DNA from: DASZQY01 sp035548515
GTDB lineage: Bacteria; Pseudomonadota; Alphaproteobacteria; Rhizobiales; Kaistiaceae
Direction of reading: 5' to 3'
DNA length: 64,000 nucleotides
NCBI GenBank assembly: GCA_035548515.1
Contig: DASZSW010000018.1
Coordinates: 186,001-250,000, forward strand
Part shown: positions 43,046 to 51,481 of the stretch, piece by piece
Position numbering within the stretch: the first letter of the stretch is position 1
Layout: each line of letters starts with the position of its first letter
Translations under genes and position numbers: made by a program
Notes under the pieces: generated by a model
What the model was told of the DNA's origin: nothing
The model's database searches: none
Seen by the model: only the letters and a program-made list of their open reading frames with translations

Positions 43046-43436
43046 GTCGAAATCGCAAATACGGCGGGAGGGCGAAAGCACTCGTCGCGCTGTGCTTGGC
43101 GACTCCTACGTCGACAGCACAGGCACAACGACCACCCAGTTCGATGCGCCGTTCCAGGACCTGATCACCGAGGCTGCATGGGGTCAGGTCTGGTCGCGCC
43201 GGGAGTGGAGCAAGCGGGAGCGGTCGATCGTGACGATCGCGCTCCTGGCCGCGCTCGGGCATTACGAGGAGATGGCGATGCACATTCGCGCCACGGCGCG
43301 CACCGGGGCTAGCGAAGCGGACGTCCGCGAAGCGTTGCTGCACGTCGCGATCTACGCCGGCGTGCCGACCGCCAACGCCGCGTTCCGCGTAGCAAAGCAA
43401 GTATTCGCCGAGATGGAGGCGGAAAAGCCGGCATGA
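43032..43436 (+). CDS. pcaC: 4-carboxymuconolactone decarboxylase
   Basis: A 134-residue protein of the carboxymuconolactone decarboxylase family, with REWSKRERSIVTIALLAALG and ARTGASEADVREALLHVAIY as hallmark segments. It decarboxylates 4-carboxymuconolactone to 3-oxoadipate enol-lactone. ATG 43032 lies inside the end of pcaD. The longer open frame reading through pcaD has no homology. The stop overlaps the pcaH start by four bases. Confidence 0.93.
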   Translation: MSLTESKSQIRREGESTRRAVLGDSYVDSTGTTTTQFDAPFQDLITEAAWGQVWSRREWSKRERSIVTIALLAALGHYEEMAMHIRATARTGASEADVREALLHVAIYAGVPTANAAFRVAKQVFAEMEAEKPA

Positions 43437-44185
43437 CGCAGCGGGACACCAACGCCGCACCCGAAACCGGCCCGTTCTTTCCGCGCGACCGGAACTGGCA
43501 CCCGCCGGCGTACGCCCCCGACTACAAGTCGACGATCCTGCGTTCACCGCAGCGTGCGCTGCTCTCATTCGACAACACCATCTCCGAGATCACGGGCCCG
43601 GTGTTCGGCCACAGCCTTATCGGCGAACTGGACAACGACCTGATCCATAACTTCGCCAAGGCTGGCGAATCCGCGATCGGGCCGCGCATCATCGTGCACG
43701 GTCGCGTGCTGGATGAACGCGCCCGCCCCGTCCCAGGTGTCCTGATCGAGTTCTGGCAGGCCAACGCCGGCGGCCGCTATCATCACAAGCGCGACGGCTA
43801 TCTCGCGCCGCTCGATCCCAATTTCGGCGGCTACGGCCGCACGATCTCCGCGGACGACGGCACGTACAGTTTGCGCACCGTGAAGCCGGGTCCCTACCCC
43901 TGGCCTAACGGCGTCAACGACTGGCGACCGGCGCACATCCATTTCTCCGTGTTCGGCTCCGGCTTCGCTCAGCGCCTGGTCACCCAGATGTACTTCGAGG
44001 GCGACCCGCTGATCCCGCTCTGCCCCATCGTGCGGACGATCCGCGACCCTGCCGCGATCGAGATGCTGGTCGCGCCGCTCGATATGAGCGCGACAATCCC
44101 GATGGACGCGACCGCCTATAAGTTCGATATCGTGCTGCGCGGGCGCCGCTCGACGCTGTTCGAGAACCGGCTGGAGGGCAACTGA
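43433..44185 (+). CDS. pcaH: Protocatechuate 3,4-dioxygenase beta chain
   Basis: The 250-residue iron-binding chain of the intradiol dioxygenase. The ferric ligands are visible as Tyr116 (GRYHHK), Tyr155 (GPYPWPNG), His168 and His170 (PAHIHFS). With PcaG it cleaves protocatechuate to 3-carboxy-cis,cis-muconate. Its stop shares one base with the pcaG start, so equal expression of the two chains is likely. Confidence 0.95.
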   Translation: MTQRDTNAAPETGPFFPRDRNWHPPAYAPDYKSTILRSPQRALLSFDNTISEITGPVFGHSLIGELDNDLIHNFAKAGESAIGPRIIVHGRVLDERARPVPGVLIEFWQANAGGRYHHKRDGYLAPLDPNFGGYGRTISADDGTYSLRTVKPGPYPWPNGVNDWRPAHIHFSVFGSGFAQRLVTQMYFEGDPLIPLCPIVRTIRDPAAIEMLVAPLDMSATIPMDATAYKFDIVLRGRRSTLFENRLEGN

Positions 44186-44799
44186 TGCCGCAGCCGCTCG
44201 ACCGCCTCAAGGAAAGCCCGTCGCAAACGGCCGGGCCCTACGTTCATATCGGCCTCACACCCAATTTCCTCGGCATCGGCGGGGTGTGGCAGTCCGATCT
44301 TGGCGTTGCGATGATCAACGAGCGTACGCGAGGCGAGCGGATCGTGGTGAGCGGACGGGTGATGGACGGCAACGGCGCCGCTCTCCGCGATTGCCTGGTC
44401 GAGATATGGCAGGCGGATGCTGCCGGCCTTTACCCGAGCCCGGCCGAGATGCGCGGGGCGGCGGATCCGAATTTCACCGGTTGGGGCCGATGCGCCGCGG
44501 ACCCGGAAACGGGCGAGTTCCGCTTCGCCACCGTCAAGCCGGGTCGGGTCCCCTATCGCGAAGGCGCGATGCAGGCGCCGCACATCAGCTTTCTCATCCT
44601 GGCGCGCGGCATCAACCTCGGTCTCAACACGCGCATGTATTTCGGCGATGAGGCGGCGGCCAATGCCGAGGACCCGCTGCTCGCGCGCATTGAGCATCGC
44701 GATCGCGCCACCACCCTCATCGCGCCGCGCGCCGGCGACACCTACACCTTCGACATTCGTCTGCAGGGCGCGGGGGAAACGGTGTTCCTGGACATCTAG
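44185..44799 (+). CDS. pcaG: Protocatechuate 3,4-dioxygenase alpha chain
   Basis: The 204-residue structural chain, starting with the diagnostic LKESPSQTAGPYVHIGL segment. It has the intradiol-dioxygenase fold but lacks the Tyr/His iron set in the positions used by the beta chain (APHISFLILARG). It completes the active site at the alpha-beta interface. It is followed by pcaB after two bases. Confidence 0.95.
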   Translation: MPQPLDRLKESPSQTAGPYVHIGLTPNFLGIGGVWQSDLGVAMINERTRGERIVVSGRVMDGNGAALRDCLVEIWQADAAGLYPSPAEMRGAADPNFTGWGRCAADPETGEFRFATVKPGRVPYREGAMQAPHISFLILARGINLGLNTRMYFGDEAAANAEDPLLARIEHRDRATTLIAPRAGDTYTFDIRLQGAGETVFLDI

Positions 44800-44801
44800 C
44801 C

Positions 44802-45863
44802 ATGGCCGCGACTCCTTTCGACGATCCTCTTCTGAGCGCGCTGCTCGGCGATGACGGCATCGCTGCGAGCTTCACTTCGGAAGCCGAAGTCGGCGAAATG
44901 AACCGCTTCGAGGCGGCGTTAGCAGAGGCTGAGGCGGCTGAAGGCGTGATCCCGACGGACGCAGCACAGGCGATCGCGAGCGCCTGCGCGGTTTTCAGAC
45001 CGGATTTTGCTGCGCTCCGCGCGGGAGCGGCACGCGACGGCGTCATCGGTCCGGAATATGTGCGCCAGTTGCGGGCGCACGTGGGCTCGCGGCATGGCGA
45101 TCATGTTCACCTTGGCGCCACCAGCCAGGACCTCGCGGACACGAGTCTCGTGCTGCGGCTGGGCAAGGTGGTCACCGAATTCGACGCCCGGCTAAGCGCG
45201 GTGACGAACAGACTGGACGACCTGCATGGTGCATTCGGACGTAACACTCTCATGGGTCGTACACGCATGCAGGATGCGCAGCCAATCGAGGTCGCGGATC
45301 GCATCCGGACGTGGCGCGGGCCGCTCGAGCGGCACCGTACGCGCCTCGCCGAGATCAGGCCCCGCCTGCTCGTGCTGCAATTTGGCGGCGCCGTGGGGAC
45401 GCGCGAAAAGCTCGGCGCGAAGGGAGACGCGGTTGCCCGTCGCCTCGCTCAGACCCTTGGGCTGGGCTACGCCGAGCCATGGCACAGCCAGCGCGACCGC
45501 TTCGCCGAGCTCGCGGCGTGGCTGGCTCTGGTCAGCGGCAGCCTCGGCAAGATCGGGGCGGATGTTGCCCTGATGGCGCAAAATGCAGTCGCCGAGGTGC
45601 ACCTTACGGGCGGCGGTGGCTCATCCGCGATGCCACACAAGTCCAACCCTGTCGCGGCCGAGGTGCTGGTCGCCCTCGCGCGCCACAACGCCACGCTCTC
45701 GGCGAACATGCAGCACGCGCTTGTGCACGAGAACGAACGCTCCGGCGCGGCGTGGACACTGGAATGGCTGACGCTGACGCAGATGGTGATCGGCACGGCG
45801 GCAGCGCTCCGCACGGCGCTCGTGTTGCTCGGCCGCATCGAGTCCATCGGCAAGCCGGTGTGA
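44802..45863 (+). CDS. pcaB: 3-carboxy-cis,cis-muconate cycloisomerase (short form)
   Basis: A 353-residue member of the fumarase/aspartase superfamily, with signature SSAMPHKSNPVAAEVL, HLGATSQDLADTSLVLRLG and GRTRMQDAQPIEVADRI. It converts 3-carboxymuconate to 4-carboxymuconolactone. It lacks roughly 95 C-terminal residues compared with the Pseudomonas enzyme, as I recall being common in rhizobial PcaB. All catalytic segments are present, so it is not judged a pseudogene. Confidence 0.93.
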   Translation: MAATPFDDPLLSALLGDDGIAASFTSEAEVGEMNRFEAALAEAEAAEGVIPTDAAQAIASACAVFRPDFAALRAGAARDGVIGPEYVRQLRAHVGSRHGDHVHLGATSQDLADTSLVLRLGKVVTEFDARLSAVTNRLDDLHGAFGRNTLMGRTRMQDAQPIEVADRIRTWRGPLERHRTRLAEIRPRLLVLQFGGAVGTREKLGAKGDAVARRLAQTLGLGYAEPWHSQRDRFAELAAWLALVSGSLGKIGADVALMAQNAVAEVHLTGGGGSSAMPHKSNPVAAEVLVALARHNATLSANMQHALVHENERSGAAWTLEWLTLTQMVIGTAAALRTALVLLGRIESIGKPV

Positions 45864-45867
45864 CGCG

Positions 45868-47040
45868 ATGCGCACCCAGGTCGCCATTATCGGAGCGGGT
45901 CCGGCCGGTCTTTTGCTCGGCGAGTTGCTCGCCCGTGTCGGTATCGATGCTGTCATCGTCGAAATCCGCTCGGCCGACTATGTGCTGTCGCGCGTACGCG
46001 CCGGCGTCCTCGAAGACGGCACCGTTCGTTTGCTCGAGGAGGCCGCCTGCGGCGCGCGGGTGCACGCCGAGGGTCTGGTGCATGAAGGCATCGCCCTCGC
46101 CTTCGCGGGCGCGCGGCATCGGATCGACCTGAAGCATCTTTCGGGCGGGCGTACGGTCACCGTTTACGGGCAAACCGAGTTGACACGCGATCTCATGAGC
46201 GCGCGTGCCGCCGCCGGACGTGTTTCGATCTACGAAGCCTCGGACGTCGCGATCCACGATATCGATCGCGACAAACCGTACATCACACTCGTTGCAAACG
46301 ACCGCCCAGCGCGCCTCGATTGCGACTACATCGCGGGCTGCGACGGCTACCACGGCATCAGCCGCCAATCTGTACCGGAGGGAGCGCTGCGCACCTTCGA
46401 GCGCGCCTATCCATTCGGCTGGCTGGGTGTGCTCGCCGATGTCCCGCCGGTGAGCGACGAGCTGATCTACGTCAATCATCCGCGCGGATTTGCCCTTTGC
46501 TCCATGCGTTCGAAGACGCGCAGCCGCTACTATGTACAGGTGCCGATCGAAGAAAAGGTCGAAGCGTGGAGCGACGATCGCTTCTGGGACGAATTGCGTG
46601 CGCGTCTGCCGGAGGAAACCGCCGTGCGCGTGACCACCGGCCCGTCGATCGAAAAATCGATTGCGGCGCTCCGCTCCTTTGTTGCCGAGCCGCTGCGCTT
46701 TGGCCGTCTGTTCCTGTGTGGCGACGCCGCCCACATCGTCCCCCCGGCAGGCGCCAAGGGCCTCAACCTAGCCGCCAGCGACGTGCACTATCTCGCCGAG
46801 GCGCTTGGTCAGCGGTATTCCGAGGGCTCGGAGGCGGGACTCGACGCCTACTCCGCCCGCGCGCTCGCCCGCATCTGGAAAGCGGAGCGCTTCTCGTGGT
46901 GGATGACCGCCGTCTTGCATCGTTTCCCGGAGACCGGTGCATTCGAGCAGCGGCTGCAAGAGGCAGAACTTGATTACATCACGCAATCCGCCGCAGCGGG
47001 GCGGGTATTGGCGGAGAATTACGTCGGCCTTCCGTACTGA
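45868..47040 (+). CDS. pobA: 4-hydroxybenzoate 3-monooxygenase
   Basis: A 390-residue FAD monooxygenase. GAGPAGLL is the dinucleotide motif, RVRAGVLEDGTVRLLEEA is diagnostic of PobA, ISRQSVPEGALRTFERAYPF covers the substrate region, and FLCGDAAHIVPPAGAKG is the GD motif. It converts 4-hydroxybenzoate to protocatechuate with NADPH and O2. It lies four bases after pcaB and ends the long run. No PobR-type regulator adjoins it, so it is probably under the same control as the pca genes. Confidence 0.95.
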   Translation: MRTQVAIIGAGPAGLLLGELLARVGIDAVIVEIRSADYVLSRVRAGVLEDGTVRLLEEAACGARVHAEGLVHEGIALAFAGARHRIDLKHLSGGRTVTVYGQTELTRDLMSARAAAGRVSIYEASDVAIHDIDRDKPYITLVANDRPARLDCDYIAGCDGYHGISRQSVPEGALRTFERAYPFGWLGVLADVPPVSDELIYVNHPRGFALCSMRSKTRSRYYVQVPIEEKVEAWSDDRFWDELRARLPEETAVRVTTGPSIEKSIAALRSFVAEPLRFGRLFLCGDAAHIVPPAGAKGLNLAASDVHYLAEALGQRYSEGSEAGLDAYSARALARIWKAERFSWWMTAVLHRFPETGAFEQRLQEAELDYITQSAAAGRVLAENYVGLPY

Positions 47041-47085
47041 CGATTCGAGGAGAAATAAGGCGACGCTGCGCCGAGGATACTTGAA

Positions 47086-47658
47086 CTAGGGCGTCGGGCG
47101 CGGGCGGGGCACGGGTGGCACGAGGCTCGCTGGCGGAGCCGGCGTAGCGCCGCCCGGCGGTTTCGCGGCCGGCGCGACCGGGTTCACGGACACGCCGAAG
47201 AGTCGCCACTGGCCGTCGATCGCCTGGTACAGGAGTTCGAAGTGCACCGCCGACGGCTTGGTCGGGAACGTGCCTTCGATGTGCAGCATCTGGCTTTGGT
47301 CGATCGACGGCGGCTCGGTCAGCTTCGGTTCGAGCACGACCACCGCGCTGAGGTCGATACCCGCCCGGCGGAGCGGAGCGAAGATAAGCGCGAGATTGGC
47401 ATCGCTGTTGCGGTCGCGGAAGGACGGCGACGCGAGCTCACGAAACACCGTGTAGTTGCCGGTAACATTCGCCTGGTCGAGTGCGACCAGCGTCGTGCGG
47501 ACGAGGGTCGCGACGATTATCGTGTTGTCCCGGGCCGTAGTATCGGAGGCGGCGCCGGATGACTGCGCGACGGCCGCCCCCGCCGTGAAGGCGAGGGCGC
47601 TGATGAACGCGACTAAGCGGCGGAGATCACGTTTCCCGCGGCGGCGCGACGTCACCAA
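47086..47658 (-). CDS. Secreted hypothetical protein
   Basis: A 190-residue protein with a basic N-terminus and signal peptide (LVAFISALAFTAGAAVAQ). A compact domain covers about 45-155 (VTGNYTVFRELASPSFRDRN, then LLYQAIDGQWRLFGVSV, resembling NTF2/DUF4440-like folds). A Pro-rich tail (PPASLVPPVPRPRPTP) ends it. No function is assigned. Its start lies inside the end of the YadA-like gene (seven-base overlap), so the two are co-expressed and it may act in the envelope with the adhesin. Confidence 0.7.
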   Translation of the reverse strand: MVTSRRRGKRDLRRLVAFISALAFTAGAAVAQSSGAASDTTARDNTIIVATLVRTTLVALDQANVTGNYTVFRELASPSFRDRNSDANLALIFAPLRRAGIDLSAVVVLEPKLTEPPSIDQSQMLHIEGTFPTKPSAVHFELLYQAIDGQWRLFGVSVNPVAPAAKPPGGATPAPPASLVPPVPRPRPTP

Positions 47659-48815
47659 CTCAATGTGACGCCGGCGTTGGTCATGGTGTCGCCATTGCTG
47701 GTGGCGGCGCCGACGCTCAGAAGCGCGTTGTTGCCGAAGTTGCGGTAGTAGCCGACCGCCGCGCCGACCTGGCCGTTGTACATGCCGACGGCGCCGCTTA
47801 GCTGATTATCGCCGGTTGCGCGCGAATTTGGATGCAGCCCGGCAAGCGCCGCGCTAAGCGCGCCTACGGTCTTGATCTGACTGCCGAGACCCGTCAGCGG
47901 GCTGAGATCCATGCTCGTCGTCGCTAGGTTGCCGCTGGCGTCCGACGTAACGAAGTAGGTGCTTCCGCTCTGGGCGTCCTTGCTCGCCTGCGAGTTGATG
48001 CCCGCGAAGGTGTAGGTGTTGTCGGGCGTCCCGAACATCTGCTGGCCCGCGATTGTCGCGACCGCCCCCGCGCCGAAGGCGGAGGAGTTGGCGCCCTCAG
48101 CGCGCGCGCCGGCGCCAACGGCGGTGTTCCTCCATCCGTCACCCGCTGCGTAAGCCCCATTGCCGACCGCCAAGTTGGCGCTGTCATTGCCGGAGGCATT
48201 GGCCGTGGCACCAAAGGCGGCGTTGGCGCTGTTGTCGCCGCTGGCGTTAGCCTGATCACCGCTGGCGTTGTTGGAGCTTCCGGCACCCCAGGCCTGGGAC
48301 AAGCTGCCAAACGCAGAGTTGTCGCTGCCATCGCCGTGGGCGTCGCTGTAGGCGCCGTTGGCAGTGTTGACGCTGCCGTCGCCATAAGCGAAGGCGTTGT
48401 CGCCGGTAGCGGTGTTATGGCTTTCGATGGGTCCGGCGCCGGACGACGACTGGCCAGAACTGCCGCTGGACGCTCCGTTGCCGGACGACGACTGGCCGGA
48501 ACTGCCGGAACTGCTCACCGTGCTGTGGGCATCAGCGCCGTTGCCGACCGCGGTATTGCCGGCGCCCACATCGCCCGAAGCGTTGGCGCCCTGACCGCAG
48601 GCCGTGTTAGTTCCGTTGAATCCGTCGTCTCCCGCACCACCGCTGCTGCTGCTTTGGGCGTCCGTGCAGATCACCGCCTGCGCCGGACTGAGGGTGAGTG
48701 TCGCGACAAAGCCACCCGCCAGAATCACGAGCCACGCGCCCGCGACAACCTTGGAAATATACCTCGCCCGCGCGCCGCGCTCGTCCGCAATAGCCGGAGA
48801 CAAGAGATCATTCAT
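47652..48815 (-). CDS. Compact YadA-like trimeric autotransporter adhesin
   Basis: A 387-residue surface protein. An extended signal (GAWLVILAGGFVATL, then LSPAQA) is followed by a Ser/Gly low-complexity stretch. A head made of YadA-type repeats comes next (GDNSANAAFGATANASGN, then AVGNGAYAAGDGWRNTAVGA). There is a short neck, and a C-terminal membrane anchor of about 65 residues covers SGAVGMYNGQVGAAVGYY to TNAGVTLSW with terminal Trp. It would form a trimer that exports its own head for attachment. There is almost no coiled-coil stalk. ATG 48815 follows GGAG; the frame begins at 48869. Confidence 0.82.
   Translation of the reverse strand: MNDLLSPAIADERGARARYISKVVAGAWLVILAGGFVATLTLSPAQAVICTDAQSSSSGGAGDDGFNGTNTACGQGANASGDVGAGNTAVGNGADAHSTVSSSGSSGQSSSGNGASSGSSGQSSSGAGPIESHNTATGDNAFAYGDGSVNTANGAYSDAHGDGSDNSAFGSLSQAWGAGSSNNASGDQANASGDNSANAAFGATANASGNDSANLAVGNGAYAAGDGWRNTAVGAGARAEGANSSAFGAGAVATIAGQQMFGTPDNTYTFAGINSQASKDAQSGSTYFVTSDASGNLATTSMDLSPLTGLGSQIKTVGALSAALAGLHPNSRATGDNQLSGAVGMYNGQVGAAVGYYRNFGNNALLSVGAATSNGDTMTNAGVTLSW
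48439..48506. repeat. 42-base-spaced direct repeat in the adhesin gene
   Basis: A 26-base unit (ccggacgacgactggcc...) occurs at 48439-48464 and 48481-48506 with one mismatch. It encodes the repeated SGSSGQSSSG segment of the adhesin, and slippage here could change head length. Confidence 0.7.
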
Positions 48816-49014
48816 TGCACTGCTCCGACGATTGACGGCCTGCCCGAATCCAATTTTCCACGACGCCAAGTTTCGGAGGACCGCGTGAAGTAACCAGTCG
48901 CCAAATGACGACTATCCAGTGGATCATCGTGGGAGGCGGGTAGAGGACCGCGATCTGTTGCTGGTATGTAACTGAGGGGCAGATGACGAGGCCCGCCGAT
49001 CAGAGGCTGGCCTA
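48816..49014. other. Intergenic region between adhesin and LuxR-type gene
   Basis: 199 bases separate these divergent genes. I see no coding frame and no convincing promoter or operator by eye. Both upstream promoters should lie here. Confidence 0.5.
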
Positions 49015-50118
49015 GTGGTGTGGCGCATGCGTGAGCTGGTTGATCGCGTCTACGAGGCGGCGTTTGTGCCCGAGCAGTGGAATCGCGTGCTTCAGGGCGC
49101 GTGCGATCTCTCGGCATCGGCCAGCGGCCAGGTATTATTCTTCAGCCCCAACGGCCCGCCGCGTGGCATCACGCTCGACAACCTGCGGCCCGTGTTCAAC
49201 CGCTTCATCAAAGGCGACTTTTGGACGTCCTGCGCTAGCGTGCAGAGAATCTGCAGCGTGCGCCCGGCGAGCTTCGTGCGTGTCGAGGACCTTGTGCCCG
49301 CCGAGGAGATTGCGCGCGATCCGCTGCGCATCATGCTCAGGAAGTTCGGGATCGGCGCCCATCTGTGCACCGCCATACCGATGCCGACCGGCGAGTTGGC
49401 AATATTCGTCTTCCAGAAATGGACGAACGACGGAGGCTATGAACAGGATGAGATCGACAAGCTGAATGCTCTCAGGCCGCACCTCGAGCGCGCGAGTCTG
49501 GTCGCCGGCCGTATTGGCATCGAGCGGGCCGAGGCGACCAGTTCCACGCTCGATCTCATGGGATGGCCGGCGGCCGTGCTCTCCTCGGGCGGACGGGTGA
49601 TGGCGATGAATCCGCGCCTGGCACGCATGAGCGCCACGTTCCTGCCGGTCGCGTTCGGCGGACTAGCCATCGCCGACGCTAACGCCAACGAGCGGTTTCA
49701 GGCGGCGATGGAGCGCATGAACCGGGCCGGCGCCGGGGGCAGCTCCATCCCTGTTCCGGCGATCGGCGACGAACCGGCGTTGGTCATCCACCTTCTGCCG
49801 CTCCGGCGCGTAGCGCACGACATCTTCGGCGGTGCCGAGACTCTCATCCTGGCCACTCCGATCGCGGCGAGCCAACTGGCGCCGTCGGCGACGCTCCTCA
49901 ATGTGCTTTTCGACATGACGCCGGCGGAGGCGCGGCTTGCGACGGACCTCACCGGCGGCCTCACGCTTGCCGAATCCGCCGCCAAGCATGGCGTCACGGT
50001 GAAGTCGTCGCGCACGTATCTGGAACGCATCTTCCGCAAGACAGGCATCCATCGGCAGGGCCAGCTCGTCGCCATGCTGAAGACTGTCCAGCCGCACGCA
50101 TCGCCGCCTTCAGGATGA
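49015..50118 (+). CDS. LuxR family transcriptional regulator
   Basis: A 367-residue regulator. The C-terminal LuxR helix-turn-helix covers about 300-360 (MTPAEARLATDLTGGLTLAE, then YLERIFRKTGIHRQGQLVAM). The N-terminal 290 residues resemble a PAS/GAF-like sensor without a response-regulator phosphorylation site. The start could be GTG 49015, GTG 49018 or ATG 49027; the first has GAGG upstream. It diverges from the adhesin gene and precedes the methyltransferase-like membrane protein by 13 bases, so it may control either. Confidence 0.85.
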   Translation: MVWRMRELVDRVYEAAFVPEQWNRVLQGACDLSASASGQVLFFSPNGPPRGITLDNLRPVFNRFIKGDFWTSCASVQRICSVRPASFVRVEDLVPAEEIARDPLRIMLRKFGIGAHLCTAIPMPTGELAIFVFQKWTNDGGYEQDEIDKLNALRPHLERASLVAGRIGIERAEATSSTLDLMGWPAAVLSSGGRVMAMNPRLARMSATFLPVAFGGLAIADANANERFQAAMERMNRAGAGGSSIPVPAIGDEPALVIHLLPLRRVAHDIFGGAETLILATPIAASQLAPSATLLNVLFDMTPAEARLATDLTGGLTLAESAAKHGVTVKSSRTYLERIFRKTGIHRQGQLVAMLKTVQPHASPPSG

Positions 50119-50131
50119 CATCGGCGGCAAC

Positions 50132-51481
50132 ATGAATATTCACGAGCGCACCAACACGCCTCGCCGCCGACAGGCGGCAAAGAACGCGGTCCGCAGCGGC
50201 GACGGCTACGCGCAGTCCCCGGAGGCAGCGCGGGCAAGCGCCAAGCGACCAGCTTCCGCAACCAGGCTGCTTACCGGGCTGACGGGCCTGGTCGCCGCGG
50301 TGGCAGCCATTGTTGCCCTGAAGCGGCTCGACCTGCCGCTTCACGAAAAGACGCTGCTGACCATCTTCTGCACGGCCGCGGCGATGATCGTTGTCGATTT
50401 CGTAGCCTATCGAACGTGGACGAATCCCTCGGCGGGGATGGCGTTGCGCGCGGCCAACGCATGGAGCGTCGAGCGCATCGTCTCCAAGCTGGTCGGATTC
50501 TGGGCGACGATCGGCGCAGTCGCGGTGGCCTATTCAATCTTCCCCGAATATCACGGTGGCTTTTACGCCGAGCCTCTTGCCGCGGCCCGCCTGATGCTTC
50601 CGTGGCTGCTATTGGCTTCGCCGTTCTACATCGCTTACGTCGATCGCCGGCAGGCCGAACCCGAGGACATCTACGCGGAACTCGGACGCTTCCTGACGGC
50701 CCGCGGTCCGCTGCCGCGGCGCGAGCTGCTCGGCCAGCATGCCCGCGCCTGGCTGGTCAAAGGCTTCTTCCTGCCACTGATGTTCGCTTATCTCGCCACC
50801 GGGCTCCACGATGTGTGGGCCGTGGACGTCACGAAATTGTGGGGCAACTTCGGTGCCCTGTATGAAGCGTCGTATGACGCAATCTTCCTGATCGATCTGC
50901 TGTTCGCCGTGGTCGGCTACCTGTTCACGTTCCGCCTGCTCGACACGCATATTCGTTCCGCCGAGCCGACCGTTGCCGGTTGGGTCGTCTGCCTCATCTG
51001 CTACCAGCCCTTCTGGAGCATCATCGGATCGAACTACCTGCAATACGAGCAGGACAAATTCTACTGGGGCGGACTGACGGCCGGCCATCCGGTCATCTAC
51101 GTGGCGTGGGGAAGTCTGATCCTCGCCGCCAGCGCCATATATGCCGTTTCCACGGTCGCCTTTGGGCTGCGTTTCTCTAACCTCACGCATCGCGGGATCA
51201 TTACGAGCGGCCCCTACCGGTGGACCAAACATCCCGCATACTTTTTCAAATGCCTGTCGTTCTGGCTGATCTCGATTCCCTTTCTGTCGAACCAGGGAAT
51301 TGAGGCCGCGCTGGCGCAGAGCGCGCTGCTGATCCTCGGCAACGCCATCTACGTCGCGCGCGCTTACACCGAGGAAAAGCATCTCAGCCGCGATCCGGTC
51401 TATCGCGAGTACCAGCAGTTCATCCGGGAGCACGGCGCCGTGGCGCGTCTCGTCAAGCTGGTGAAGCCGGCGCTGCGCTGA
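50132..51481 (+). CDS. Multi-spanning membrane protein with ICMT/phospholipid methyltransferase-like C-terminus
   Basis: A 449-residue integral membrane protein. About 45 basic N-terminal residues precede some nine to ten hydrophobic helices. The last 110 residues have the PEMT/ICMT pattern: LRFSNLTHRGIITSGPYRWT, then KHPAYFFKC, and a terminal EEKHLSRDPVYREYQQFI. In that family this region binds SAM and a lipid-linked substrate. The N-terminal two thirds are not recognised. The end overlaps the convergent acyltransferase gene by 29 bases. It may modify a lipid or prenyl carrier. Confidence 0.72.
   Translation: MNIHERTNTPRRRQAAKNAVRSGDGYAQSPEAARASAKRPASATRLLTGLTGLVAAVAAIVALKRLDLPLHEKTLLTIFCTAAAMIVVDFVAYRTWTNPSAGMALRAANAWSVERIVSKLVGFWATIGAVAVAYSIFPEYHGGFYAEPLAAARLMLPWLLLASPFYIAYVDRRQAEPEDIYAELGRFLTARGPLPRRELLGQHARAWLVKGFFLPLMFAYLATGLHDVWAVDVTKLWGNFGALYEASYDAIFLIDLLFAVVGYLFTFRLLDTHIRSAEPTVAGWVVCLICYQPFWSIIGSNYLQYEQDKFYWGGLTAGHPVIYVAWGSLILAASAIYAVSTVAFGLRFSNLTHRGIITSGPYRWTKHPAYFFKCLSFWLISIPFLSNQGIEAALAQSALLILGNAIYVARAYTEEKHLSRDPVYREYQQFIREHGAVARLVKLVKPALR

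Noticed and set aside
44802..45863. pcaB as a truncated pseudogene
   Set aside because: The catalytic signature and tight operon spacing are intact, and a shorter form is expected in alphaproteobacteria.
47041..47085. Terminator after pobA
   Set aside because: No hairpin with a T tract seen by eye; termination may be Rho-dependent or lie inside the convergent gene.
48400..48560. Spaced repeats resembling a CRISPR array
   Set aside because: Only two units, inside a coding gene, with no variable spacers of equal length and no cas genes.
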